From Acanthochlamys bracteata (lineage: Eukaryota; Streptophyta; Magnoliopsida; Pandanales; Velloziaceae): a DNA stretch of 64,000 nt. The stretch spans positions 124,001 to 188,000 of the forward strand of contig CM034127.1 of assembly GCA_019914995.1 (NCBI GenBank), in the 5' to 3' direction. The number at the start of each line of letters is the position of its first letter. Position 1 is the stretch's first letter. This document shows positions 35,628 through 47,841 of the stretch, in pieces. Under the pieces are notes generated by a model. It was given only the letters and a program-made list of their open reading frames with translations. It made no database searches and was not told the origin of the DNA. The translations under genes and the position numbers were made by a program.

Positions 35628-37703
35628 CCATGTCTTTGTCAAAAATTTTTAAATTGCTCCTGTGTACTGAGCAAACAACTGATCTGGAGAAACTCAGTGA
35701 TGGCAAAATATGGTTGTTTTTTGGATCCTGTCGTGTAAGAAACATAATGCTCTCGACAACTATGAGAAACATCAACGCAACTTGGCGACAAATGTTTTCA
35801 CCGGGCAACTTGCCAGCGTTGCGATCAGACGCTTGATAGGCTTCAAAAAAAAAAGGATCGACTCTAAAGAAGATCACGAATAGCAAACTGCGGCCTCATA
35901 TGTTTTTCTTCGAATGACAAATCAACCAGATGAACGAATTGTAAACCAAAATTTCCGATAACTTCAGTTCGTTCAGACTTGGCAACCCGAATCATTCGAT
36001 AAGAATAATATGCGAATGAGCAAGAGTCTTCTGCCCTTCAAATTTTCCTGTAAAAGTAATCTATATGTAGCCATTTTAATCAAGAGGTCTGGGGTCAGCA
36101 GTCTCTAAAGCTAGACAAACGGCAACTCCAGTATGAGGTAATCTATGTCAACGGTCCTAACTTACCAACCCTCCCATGCACGACACTATATATACTTGCT
36201 CAGACTCGCGAGACAGAAAGCTCAGAACCCCAAACCGAAGAAGGTACTTTTAGAAACATGCGTGAGAACATACTTGCTCTATATTCCCACCAGCATTTTA
36301 AAGACCTCAAAAATAAAATAAGATGTGAAAAATGCCATTGGTAGGTGTTAATTCGAGAATAGAGACTATCACGTAATCTAATAAACAATAAAGCTCACAG
36401 AAGCACCAACATTATATATGTACTAACATACCAGAAGTGCTCACGGCATCCAAATTCTGCGGCTTCCACCTTGAGCATATAGAACTGCAAGCTAATACTT
36501 GGCAGATGTCAGGGTATCTTAATATATTCAAAAGGCAAACGACTCAAGAGGAATGAGCCTAATAATCGCACAACAAGCTGATGCCACACTCATCACAACG
36601 AGTCAACGTAAAGGATCAACAACCACATCCTGACTTTGGTGAAGAGTATAACCCTATCAAATGGTACCTTGTTGAGTACAATATCCTTCCCAAAAATAAA
36701 TGGGGCAACCCAGTTAGGGGGAAAGATGTTTCTGCTCATCGTATCCTTCCATATTACCTTGTTAATTATTATTATTATTATTATCATTATTATTATTTGA
36801 GATAAAAAGATATAGCTTATTTTTATAAAAAAAATTTAAATACACATCATTTAGAAAAGCTATTTTTTCAAAACCCCACCAAACATCACATAACTTTGGA
36901 TACCATCAACAACTAACCAAATCCTCCCTGTTTAAAAGCTTATGGCCTCTGTTAACATTCTTTCTCTTCTTATAATTTAGAGACCTTTGCATTATGGAAT
37001 TCAGGAAGTGTGTAGAAGGATGTTGGCTAATTTATCTTATGCGAATGATACATTGCACATAGCTGGGGTAGGAATTAACGCGGAAAAGAGCCCTGTAGGA
37101 AAAGCTAATTAATATGACCAATGAAGTTCTTTTTTTTTTTCCCTTATTTGAACCCTAGTTCTCATACTCAATGTAACTACAAGTTCAAGATTTGTTTTGA
37201 TTATTTATATCATTAGTCTTTTTCTACTCGAAGCGAGCTGTGAGTGCAAAAAAGATTAAATCATGTATAGGAAACAGTAGAATTGTTCTAAAAATAGTAA
37301 TGATGGTGATGATATATATATATATATATATTGTGAGAATATATGTATATTATCTTTTAAGTGTACATCAATGCAATTCTGGTGATACAGAACTTTAAAT
37401 GCGATTTCCGTCGTTGGATATGAAGAATTAATAGTTAAAAATATATTGATAAAATTTTAGCTCAATTGGATCACGGATCAACTTTCATGATCAAGATGAC
37501 AAAAATATGACAATATATATATTTTAAAAGTTTATTTTTTTATTATCTTGATCAATAAGCCAAATAAAAATTGATCTAAAATTTTAGCAATATATTTTCA
37601 ACTAATACTTTTTCATCTCAAACGATGAAAATCATATGTGGTGCTTTGTATTATTAAAACCGTATTGATGTACAATTAAAAAATAATGTATAATATATCA
37701 TCA

Positions 37704-37739
<36 letters not shown>

Positions 37740-38145
37740 CATTTTTCTGAACTGCGTTTTGGCGGTGGCTGCCGATCAAAAGAGATGGTGAAGAATTTAA
37801 TAGGCCATCCCAAAAGATTTAATGTGGAAGAATTAGTTAAAAAAAAAAACTCTAACGTAACTCTCTCTATATGTACATAAAAGATGTTCTTGTTTTTGAT
37901 AACATGTTCTTGTTCGGCATTGAAAATCTTCGGTAAGTAGTTTACTCCATCATTAATTTGAAATGAGGAATTATAATCTCAAGATTAATAATTACTAAAC
38001 ATGAGTTCCGTATTTAATATATTTTATTATTATTATTATTATTATATGTTTTACCACTAGATAAACAAATCAAACTGATCGATGAAACGACCAGATCGAT
38101 CTCAACTATAACAATTAAAGCAATTTTATCTGAAACAATTAATTA
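35628..38145. other. Spacer between RopGEF and GDSL gene
   Basis: No gene recognised. It contains (AT)n microsatellites at 37312-37331 and 37707-37737, ATT runs near 36763-36795 and 38022-38044, and AT-rich sequence. Confidence 0.5.
37707..37737. repeat. (AT)n microsatellite
   Basis: An uninterrupted AT run of about 15 units; a second one of about 10 units lies at 37312-37331. Confidence 0.9.
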
Positions 38146-39723
38146 ATGGCTGGTGTGATGTTGCCGGTGTTCTTCTTTCTGTTTGCCGTGGCCGCAACAG
38201 CCGTTCCGGTGAAGGCAGCTGATGAAATAAGAAGCTGCTACGACGCCATTTTCGCGTTCGGCGACTCGACGACTGACACAGGGAACTACCTTTCTTCTCT
38301 CCATGGGGGTTTTACGCATGTCGGCGAGTTACCTTATGGAGAATCCTTCTTCTACCATCCCACCGGCCGTTACTGCGACGGACGCATTATCGTCGACTTC
38401 ATAGGTATATACTCACGCGCGTCCATATTAACCATTCATTGATCTGTCTCATATATATAAATACTATATTCTCCGATTTCATCAATAATAATTATATATA
38501 GCGGAAGCGTTCCAATTGCCCTACTTGCCTCCATATCTAGCCGGACCAGAGCCGACTTTGCTTTTGCCGGTTCTACAGCCATAGATGCAAATTCTTCTAC
38601 GATAGAGGGGAGGTGGGCGTGTTCACAAACTGCTCTCTCCGAGTTCAAATGAAGTGGTTCAAGGATCTTCTCCCTTCCCTCTGCACTCCAGGACCAGGTG
38701 CGCATATATACGAAAATCCATGCCTATCTCATTTAATATGTATATGCACTCATGCATGAACCATACATTTTTTCGGCTGGTTTTTTCTTGCTGCATGCAT
38801 GCAGACTGCAAAAAATTTCTAAGTAGAGCCATTATATTGATGGGAGAGATCGGAGGAAATGATTACAGCCATCCGTTAAGAGATGGGCTACCGTTCGATG
38901 AGGTCACCACATTCGTACCGAAAGTTGTCAACGCCATCATTCTAGCTATCCAAGTACGTATATACATACGCTTCCATTATTATACACATCTTATTTCTTT
39001 GCACAAGTTAAGTATACTTAAAATTTTGTAATTCTCTCAAATGTATATATTTTGATGATGTATTATTTAATTTAGGAGCTGATTGAGTTTGGGGCAAGGA
39101 CGTTGGTCGTTCCAAACAGTCTGCCATTAGGATGCATGCCCGCCCATCTGACCAAGTTTCAGTCCAACAACGCCGGCTATTACTCAAAAATCGGCTGCAT
39201 AAAGAGGTCCAACAAATTTACTCGAGTCCATAACGACTACTTGAAGAAAGCACTAGCTAATGTTTCGAGTAACAACCCCCATGTCACAATAATCTTCGCC
39301 GACTACTACGGCGCAGCAATGAACATTTTGAATTCTCCGAACCGTTTCGGTTAGTTCTCATATATATATATAGACGTGTATTTAATTCATCACTTGGGGT
39401 CGGCTCTATGATTAATTAGGTTCTTCTTTTTGCACGCAGGCTTTTATGATATAAGGCCGCCGAGAGCGTGCTGCGGAGGAGGAGGTCCTTACAACTACAA
39501 CTTATCGGCGGACTGCGGATGTGTAGGAGCAAAAGCCTGTAAGGATCCGTCCAAGTATGTGTATTGGGATGGATACCACTTAACAGAAGCTGCTAACAGA
39601 TTGGTTGCGAGGAGCTTATTGAACGGACCGTTTGCTTCCCCTCCGATTGCTACCACTTGTAGTCCTACTGCATTGAGATCATCAACAGACAGTAATGACG
39701 ATGATGTTGTTATTGGAAATTAG
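38146..39723 (+). pseudogene. GDSL esterase/lipase, exon 2 frame-broken
   Basis: GDSL lipases are secreted serine hydrolases of the SGNH fold. Exons: 38146-38404, 38502-38697, 38805-38953, 39076-39349, 39440-39723. Exon 1 has a signal peptide (MAGVMLPVFFFLFAVAATAV) and block I with the nucleophile, FAFGDSTTDTGN. Exon 3 has GEIGGNDY (block III Gly/Asn). Exon 5 has DGYHLTEAA (block V His). Exon 2 is broken: it opens in frame as EAFQLPYLPPYLAG, the next conserved stretch ADFAFAGSTAIDAN is in another frame, and FYDRGEVGVFTNCSL is in a third. Its 196 nt do not restore phase between exons 1 and 3. Read literally, the product stops within exon 2 and lacks the rest of the catalytic core. All other exons and splice sites are clean, so the damage is recent or reflects base errors in the assembly. 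Confidence 0.85.
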
Positions 39724-40470
39724 CTGTTCATCTCAAGTTCATGAGTTGAAGATTTTTGCAGGAGAAGCTATATAGAAAGTATTTAACAAGAAGAAGAAAT
39801 TGTATCCCAGAAGGAAATGTCATGTGCTGCATGTGAACTATTAAATGGGATGATAAATATATGAATTGTAAGGATTACATTTGTTACATTATCAGACAAA
39901 GTTAGCTTTTTTTTTTTTTTGTTGGGTCAAACGAATAAATTATAAACTTCACTATCACATGTGGAGAAGTTTCTCTCCTCCTCTTCTCATTTCAACCCAT
40001 GGCAGACGACCTTTCGTTACGTTCTGCTGCTTGCTTGAGGTCATCACCATGCATGATCAAGATCAAGAAGAAGAAACCTAAACCCAAGCTGGTCCTGGAT
40101 CTAAAGACGGTGGTGAACAACAACGCAGCAACTGGCTTCTACTTTTGCCTCGGTTGAGGTGGCGGCGGCGGAGGTAGCGGTTGTACCAGTTCTGCAACTC
40201 CACCACTGCAGCAACAAACGCTGAGAGAGCTAACAGCAGTTAACCGCTGAGAGAACTAACGCAGAATTTAAATTCATGTCTGCAGAAGACAAGTGGGACC
40301 TAATAGTTTAAGCATAATTATTAAAATAATAACAAATGGGAGGCCAAGGCCACTGCATCAGCCGACTCATTCTCTTTGAAGGATGCCTTATGAATTATGA
40401 GCCTTTTAATAAGATGACATAAAAATCCAGCGCAAGGTGCGTAAACATTTCAAATTTTTTTCAAAAAGAA

Positions 40471-40694
40471 AAGCGTTTGGAATTAATTATAAAATAAATT
40501 TTTTTAAAATGGAAAATATTTTTATATTTTTTAAAAAATGAATTTTATTTTTTTTTATTTTTTTTAATTTTTATTATATAAATTTTTTTATACTATCTAA
40601 ATTTTTAAATAAATTTTTTAAATACTTATAAAATATATATTAAAAAATTTAAAATTAAAAAAGCAGCTTTTTAAAGTTACGCCAAACGCACCCT
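40471..40694. mobile_element. MITE-like element (gcgtttgg ends)
   Basis: The left end reads aaGCGTTTGGaatt; the right end, reverse complemented, reads gggtGCGTTTGGcg. The AT-rich core contains ataaaatatatattaaaaa, which also occurs in the unit at 57586-57832 and near 46760-46800. Confidence 0.55.
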
Positions 40695-41062
40695 AAGAGG
40701 AAGAAAACTCCTCTGTTGATGATGGCCTCAAACCCTCTGCTTCTGTCGGAAAGAAACATTCCAGCAAGATCGCCGGCGGTGCGACCCATGGTGCTTCTGG
40801 CCGAGCGTCTGTCGGTACCGGAGGTCCCACTACAACCTTGAGAGTAAGCCTCCCTCTTCTTTCCTCTTGTGACTTTAAAAAAAAAAGTTTTCACTCCTTT
40901 ATCAGATAGTCGTATTAATTTTGAAGTGAATGCTTGCAATGGCCTATTTGTTTCACACTTTGAAAATTTTATGAGATAATTATCTTTATTCTGTGGTTAT
41001 GCTAAGTTTTATCAGTTCTGGGTTTAATTATGTGCTGAAAAAAACATGAATGAATAAAATTA

Positions 41063-41375
41063 GGGAATTTTGGAAGATCATGACCTCAGAAGAATTTAAT
41101 CTCTGTCAAGAATTTGCTCTGAATTGTGAAGATTTGGTTGTGCGGACAAACCTGTTTGTCAAGATGTTAATGCCGATTGAGAGGCACAGGCAAGTAGGAT
41201 TTAAGGTGCGATATGAATTTTGCATGTAAATATAATAGATTAACTAAGGAATTTTATGAGATTGCGACCTTAATCAATAATTTGTTTTGGCAAGAATAGC
41301 TGCTATTCTTGTTGTTGGTTTGCTTTGAATTGTGAAGATGGAATTATGCTGACGGACCTGTTTGTGGAACTACTT
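41063..41375 (+). repeat. Imperfect tandem duplication
   Basis: Two diverged copies, about 41063-41173 and 41249-41375, share ggaattttRKgagat-like starts, the phrase tttgMWttgtgaagat and gaccaacctgtttgt-like ends. No coding potential was recognised. Confidence 0.5.
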
Positions 41376-42612
41376 GTTAAATGTGCAGGTGAGTACAGAG
41401 CAGACGAAGCGAAGTTGCGGCAAACTAAATTCGATTATTAAATAAATTAATTCAAAATTAATTTATTAATTTAAATTATTATATTTAAAATAAAAAAAAT
41501 TATTTAAAATTTTTTAAAAATATCTTTCATTATAAAAAGCTTCTTTCAAATCACTTCCAAACATTCACTTTTCTCGCAAGTTTACCGCAATTTTTTGGCG
41601 AATTGAAAACTGCGAGAAATTGTACCTGGTGCAGTATTTGCCAAAAAAAATCCTTGCAAAACCGGTTCACGAATCTCCAAATCAGCTAAAACAAAACCCT
41701 ACATCTCCGACTATTACATGCTTAAAAAACTTTCCGGAAGATGCGGTTAAGTTGATCCCATTTAGTTATTTTTGAAACTAATTTTAAATTTTTTTGTTTA
41801 TTTTTGAATTTATAAGTAAAATTTTTAGTTTTAAATTTGAATTTTAAAAAAAAATTTCGGTCAAAAATTGAGTTTAAATTTTGTGTTTATTTTATTTTGA
41901 AAATCAGTTAAAATTTTGAGAAACAAAACAATTTAAAAAAAAAGTGAATCAAAAAAATTAGTAAACGCACGCTAAGACATTATTTGAAATACGGTAAATA
42001 ATAGTGATGGTGAAGCATTTCACTATTTTAATTAAATTTGTTTTTATTTCATTAAAAAGGACGAAAAAAAATTGCTCCTTTTCTCTCGCTATGAAATATG
42101 TATCTATCAATTTACTAGGTGCACATAATAAATTTAATTTCTCTTTTATTTTTTATATTTTTTATATTTTTAATTATTTAATATTTATTTTATTTAGATA
42201 TTTTATTTAAATATAATTAATTTATTATTCTTACTATATATTTAAATATTCTAAAATTAAATAATTATTTTTTTATCTGTTATTTTATATTTTTAATCTA
42301 TTTTTTTACTTTTATTTTTTAATCATATATCTAAACATACGGTAAGACTTTTGCCTGCCTTGAGTTGTTACCGATTGATGTACAAGGGAACCGTGATCAA
42401 AACTAAAACGTTTTCAGTTTAATTGATTTTCTAGTAGGATCCCATTAGTTCAGAAAATAATAACAGGTGCATTCTCCGAAATAAAATCGTCCTGCTAGAG
42501 CATTAATAAAACTCACACACTGCATTAATATTTTACATTAGAACATTAATGCATACAATATTTTACGTTACACTACATTAAAACTAGTAATGTGTAACTG
42601 AGCACTGAGTTG

Positions 42613-45475
42613 CTATGCTTGTGAACTGTCTTCGAATACACGGTTATGGCAAGATGAATCGCATGGGTAAGGACAGTCGATCTTTTGGAACGAAGCTCTA
42701 CCATAATACCAATCTCCAACTGCCTTCGCAATTGGCTGCAAATGAGATGCAGAAAAGTAAATTATCAAAACAGGTTTAAAATTTCTCATGAATATGAGAA
42801 AGCCAGTTATGTTAAAATGAACATTGTGCAGTTGCACGTAACTCACCGTTTTATCGAGCGCGGGAGAATTGGTTTGCAACCATGTCTCCTGCATCCCAGT
42901 CTGGCAATGGGTATAGCAGGAGTTTATGAATAGACCTCTAGACGGTGAGGAACTGAGCCCCGATATAGCGTTTAGAAATTCGGTCCTGAAACCTGAACAG
43001 CAAAACCCCCAATGCTCGTTCACAAACTCATTAATAACCACAAAATAGTGTCTTACAGAATACACATTTTGCAATAGCAGAAGGAAATCCTACCTTGCAT
43101 GATCTGAAGTTGACCTGAGGAGCACTGCTTAATATCAAGCTTGCATTCATGCCAAGTCCCGTGAGGATCCGCAACTCCTGGTGCCAAAATATTCTTTATC
43201 TGCAATGAGCACAAAAAAGATGATACCAGACATAAATATATCGCAACTAATGCAAATTGACACAACACTATTAACATGCCACTCATCATAGTAGAAACAA
43301 TGGTGGAGAGAAACTTCCCGTGTCAAGGAATGATTCTCACCTGCCACGAATCATATGCTGCATTCAATACAAACAGAGGCGTCTGAATTTGCTGCGCCAT
43401 GTATTGAGGGAAGAAACACTGCGTTTCCCACAACACAAGGAGGATAGGAGACCAGATGTACTTATAAATTCAGAAGAACAGTTTTACATGTGAATTTACT
43501 TACCATGCCTGGGCTTAGCCTTGACATACACGAAGCTGGTAAATTCTTTGCCGAACCCTGAAAGATTATGAATCACCAACCATTTTTTCAGAAAGGAGAA
43601 AAACAATCACACCATATAATTATCCCAAAAAAAAAGGTCCCCAGAAAGCAATAAAAGATGTAAGATAGAAAGTTTCCCAAAAATCTTTTAGTGTAAAGGA
43701 CATACATGAGTGGTCACTACATCATTGTAAAAGGCCTTGATGTGTTCCGTTCCATTAATATCCTTCCTGTTACACGTCGATTATAAAATTGCTAAGTATA
43801 TGTATATGCACATTCCATAAAATTTGACAAGTAAAATGCTCATTATGTGTTTTATCTTACGCATTAATAAAATAACCAGCATCTGCAAGGCATTTGACTC
43901 TAGCACCTGCTGGTAAAAGTGAACGGAATTTGTCACAGTGTAGAATTGATGTCAGCCCACCAGCGGAACAACCAGAAAGAAGAGCCTGCAACCAATCTAT
44001 TGTTACCACATGTTATATACTAAAAATTACTACGAACCTGGTCATTTAAAAAAAAAATATACATTTTGTGCTTTGCTCATCCCCCTTCTAAGAAGATCTT
44101 CTATGACCGCAAGCCAAACTCTTGCTCCTCTATAATGTAGATTGGTCGCCTATTAAAGAAAAGACAAGGATCAGATCTGTACCTGAATAACCAATGTTCC
44201 ATTTTTTGTTATTAAAGACTTTTGCGTAACAGTTTCCTGCAAATGACCCTTCATTCATAAGTCATATCTTGGATTGTAGTGTGACTCACAGGGTCTATTC
44301 TCTCTACATCTCCTGTGAATGAGGAACCATCACAGTACCGAACCTTGACCTTGTTCCAATTATAGAAATCTGGATAAAACATCAACCAAGACAACTTAAT
44401 GAAAAGATGGTTATCTAAAACACTAAACATGTTAAAAGAATGCTTATATCTCGTCATTGCTTATAAAAATGAAACGGCAATATAACAGAAAATGCTATAG
44501 TTCCATATCAGAAAGTTTCTTGGTTTTATGTTAAGTCCGATTTACTTCCATGATATACGACAATTTGGAGTTGGAATTATCCCTGCTTTTTATTGCTTAA
44601 AATTAAACAAGGACACCAGTACCTGGATTCATTGTTTGTTTCTTACTTAAAATCCCCGAGAAAGCCAACTGCTTCACCATCCGTTTGGAAGAGCCTAAAC
44701 GTGTGTCTCTACGGGCAAGACAAGTTGTGGCGTTGTTACACCAGCCTCCGCCCTAATAGAGAAATTAAAACGTCATATATCAGTCAGAAAGAAATTAGAA
44801 AGAAATGAAACCAGAATTTGCTGAATGCAGAAATTGCTCATAAGAGCATCACAATAGAAGACCTTTGCTAGTGTGCAGCAAGAACAACCTAATAGACGAA
44901 GATTGACTAGGAACATTGTTTGCATAAAGAAAAACCTAAGAGAGCCATAATCGACGCAGATTGACTAGGAACACCATTTGCTTAAAGAGAGATCTAAGAG
45001 AGCTAATTGTAAATCATTGTGCAAAATATCAATCAACACTGTGCAGATACGATGGTGGGAGTAATTCTAAAAGAGATTCATAAAACGAACTTCAGGAGTA
45101 GGAATTGACACACGTTCTATATATGTGAAAAGAAATTATACGAATACATTAACCAACCTCAAACAGAACCAACCAGTTATTCACTCCTGAACCAAATCCA
45201 GGAGAAAAATGGTAAGCTGGGGGACTTCCATCCAAGCATACTGCAGAACAATATAACCAAAGGTACACCGTTAAATTGTTACTTTGTATTACAAATTTCA
45301 TTGATGTGTGAAATTGGCACCAAATACTATGTGTATTGCAAGCTTACAAATTAATATAGCTTGTACCTGCTCCTTTAGCTACAGCATCTTGTAGATAAGT
45401 AATGTCCACTAAGCAGCAATCTGCTGTTAACAAAACCAATGCATATATAACAAAGGGATGAATCCACCTTAGCAT
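42613..45475 (-). CDS. Pectin acetylesterase (Notum/PAE family), 12 coding exons
   Basis: Removes acetyl groups from cell-wall pectin in the apoplast. Coding exons in transcript order: 45367-45475, 45158-45240, 44623-44752, 44290-44369, 44063-44149, 43861-43985, 43706-43766, 43504-43557, 43341-43418, 43094-43199, 42847-42992, 42613-42735. All phases agree and yield 393 residues, the usual family length. The start [20 protein letters not shown] is a signal peptide, followed by [22 protein letters not shown] and [20 protein letters not shown]. The nucleophile is Ser170 in SGCSAGG. The likely acid is Asp266 (NAAYDSW) and the likely base His333 ([17 protein letters not shown]). The conserved ending is [11 protein letters not shown]. 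The many short introns match other plant PAE genes. Catalytic residues are intact, so it should be active. Confidence 0.95.
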
Positions 45476-47841
45476 TCTGTAGTCTTTCAACCTGATGAAG
45501 GACCAAGCATAGCATTAGCGAAAATATCGGTATAAATGAAAATCCACATACCATTAGTAACTGCAACAGTGTTAGTAAGAAAAAAAATCAAACATAATTC
45601 TTGGATACGAAATCTTCATGTAGAATTTTGGGAACGGAGATCAATAGAAACAATTTGACAGTAGAAAAAACAAATTTCTCCGTAAATAAAAAGAACGATC
45701 TTTCAAAAACGAAAATTTCAACTATCGTATGCAAGACTTTATAAACTGATACAAGAACCAAGCTCCACTTTTAATGAAAGCGCCAAAATTTAACTGGAAG
45801 GAAACACAATCGAGCAATCCATTGTTAGAGAAATACTAAACAGTAAAAAAGCTCTCTATTTTCTGCACACTCCAACAAAGAAACCGGTAGGCAGGTAGGT
45901 AGTACTCAAACAGAATGCGGAAAGAAAGAAAGATTCAGTCTTTGTTAGAGCAATTCACTCACATTGTTGCTGCTGCTAAAAGAAATTTTGAATCCAGAGA
46001 GAAACTCAGAAGAAGAAGAAAATAGAAAATTAAGAAAACCCACATTTATTATATCTACAGTCGAAGTCCGCAGCTGCTAACCACCGCTCCACTAATGTAA
46101 ATAAATGCTAACCCACATTTACTGACTGCTGAAGAGAGGAAGATATTGTCCTATAAGAATCCGTTCATTTTCGTTTCAGAAGACGACACAGCGAAAAATG
46201 GAATGAGGAAGAAACGAAAGAGACGCGCAACAGAGTCGCGTGAGCATCAAAAAACACAGGGAGAGAGAGAGAGAGAACAGCAGGCTCAGGCTGTCGCTGC
46301 TGTTGTTAATAACATATCTATTAAATTTATTAAAAAAAATTAATAAAAGCTCACGATGAGCTCTCGTGTGCTCCGACAATGATTCTTTTTCTTTTCTTTT
46401 TTGCTTCTTTACTGAACGAGCTTAAAATGCAATATAGAATCTGTCGATTTTAGATTATATTTTCGATCTGTAGATCACAATTATCTGAGAGAGAGACAGA
46501 GAGTTGGAGAAAGGTGTTGGTCGGAGAGAATAGAAAGAGAGACGGAAGAAAGATGCTTTCGTCAGTCGGTCACGGATTCATTTGCATGTCATGTGCAATT
46601 GGTCGGTTCCATTCATTCATTCTGAGTATTTAGTAAATAAATTTTTTTTTAAATAAAATATTTTTGTTTTTTTAAAAAATAAATTTTATTTTTTTACTTC
46701 TAAAAAAATAAAAATATATAATAAAATATTTTATAATTTAGAATTTTTATATTTTTTAAAATTTTAAATATTTATAAAATATATATTAAAAAATATGAAA
46801 AAAAATTTAAAAAAATGCTAAGCCAAAGGACTCAATCACTTAATAATAAGGCGTTTTGTAAGTATTTTTAAAAATAAAAAAGTTTTTATTTTTCTGAAAA
46901 AGCAGTTTTATTTTTTTAATTTTAAATAAATAATAATAAGATCTTATTCTGTTAAACTTGTTTATTTTTAAAATTTGAAGTAATATTATAAAAAACTTAA
47001 AATAAAAAATATTTAGAAAATTGAGAAAAGCAATCCCAAAATGCATATCAGAAGATATTCAAACTTTCTGATTTTACGGAGACTTGCGGTATAATATTAA
47101 TATCTTCATGGCAGACGATTTTCGAAGTTTTTTAAAAATATTTTTTAAATTTTAAGTTCATATTTTTATAAAATATTTTAGGAATTTATTTAAAAACTTA
47201 AAAATGTAAAATTTTTTATATAATAAATTTTTTAAATTATTTTAAATAAAAAAATATTTTTTTAAAAAAATTATTTTAAAAGTATTTCGAAACTTCAATA
47301 TCAAGCCATCAGCTTGCATTGCTTCAACTTCCAATGTTCCAAGTCCTGGATATAAATATTTCAGTTGCATCTGTTATATATATAAATTTTAAGATGTAAA
47401 ATTTATTTAATTTTAAAATCTTTTAAAAAATCTTTGTTTTGAATATAATTAAAAACTTTATTAAAAATAAATATTTATTTGAAATAAAAAAGTTAGTAAA
47501 AATAAACTGCTAAACGTGCTACATAAATATCTCAAACCGAATCTTCTCATTAATATTTAGTTGCATATCTTAGCTACTCTCTTATTTATTAAAGCTATAT
47601 TAATTTCTCTCCATGTCCTTAGAGTTATGGAAAGCCATCCTTAACAAATATGCTGGCAGCACTAAAGGCATGATCTCATCCTTGGTTTCTACTCTCTTTA
47701 GTTTTCTTTCTTGCAAAAGAAGTGTTTTTTCTTCTTCTATCCAGAAGAAGAAACAAAAAGAAAAAAACAAAAGGAGGGCGTTCATTTCATTCTTCATAAG
47801 AAAACAAATCTATATTTGCTTCTTTCCAGAAAACTTTTCCC
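45476..47841. other. PAE upstream region and AT-rich spacer
   Basis: 45476-46000 probably holds a 5' UTR intron or exon of the pectin acetylesterase. A GA-rich stretch lies at 46258-46280. 46630-47560 is a run of AT-rich repeat units, including a MITE-like unit at 46849-47045. 47580-47841 is the pyrimidine-rich leader of the desaturase gene. No other gene is recognised. Confidence 0.45.
46849..47045. mobile_element. MITE-like AT-rich unit
   Basis: The left end reads aagGCGTTTTGtaag; the right end, reverse complemented, reads tatGCATTTTGggat. The core is AT-rich and non-coding. Confidence 0.45.

Larger units (their letters stand above)
39724..42612. other. Spacer between GDSL gene and pectin acetylesterase
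   Basis: No conserved gene. 40100-40260 has a GC-richer GGT/GGC patch. There is a MITE-like unit at 40471-40694, an imperfect direct duplication at about 41063-41375, and AT-rich repeat sequence at 41440-42345. The last part of that resembles 23040-23215. Confidence 0.5.
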
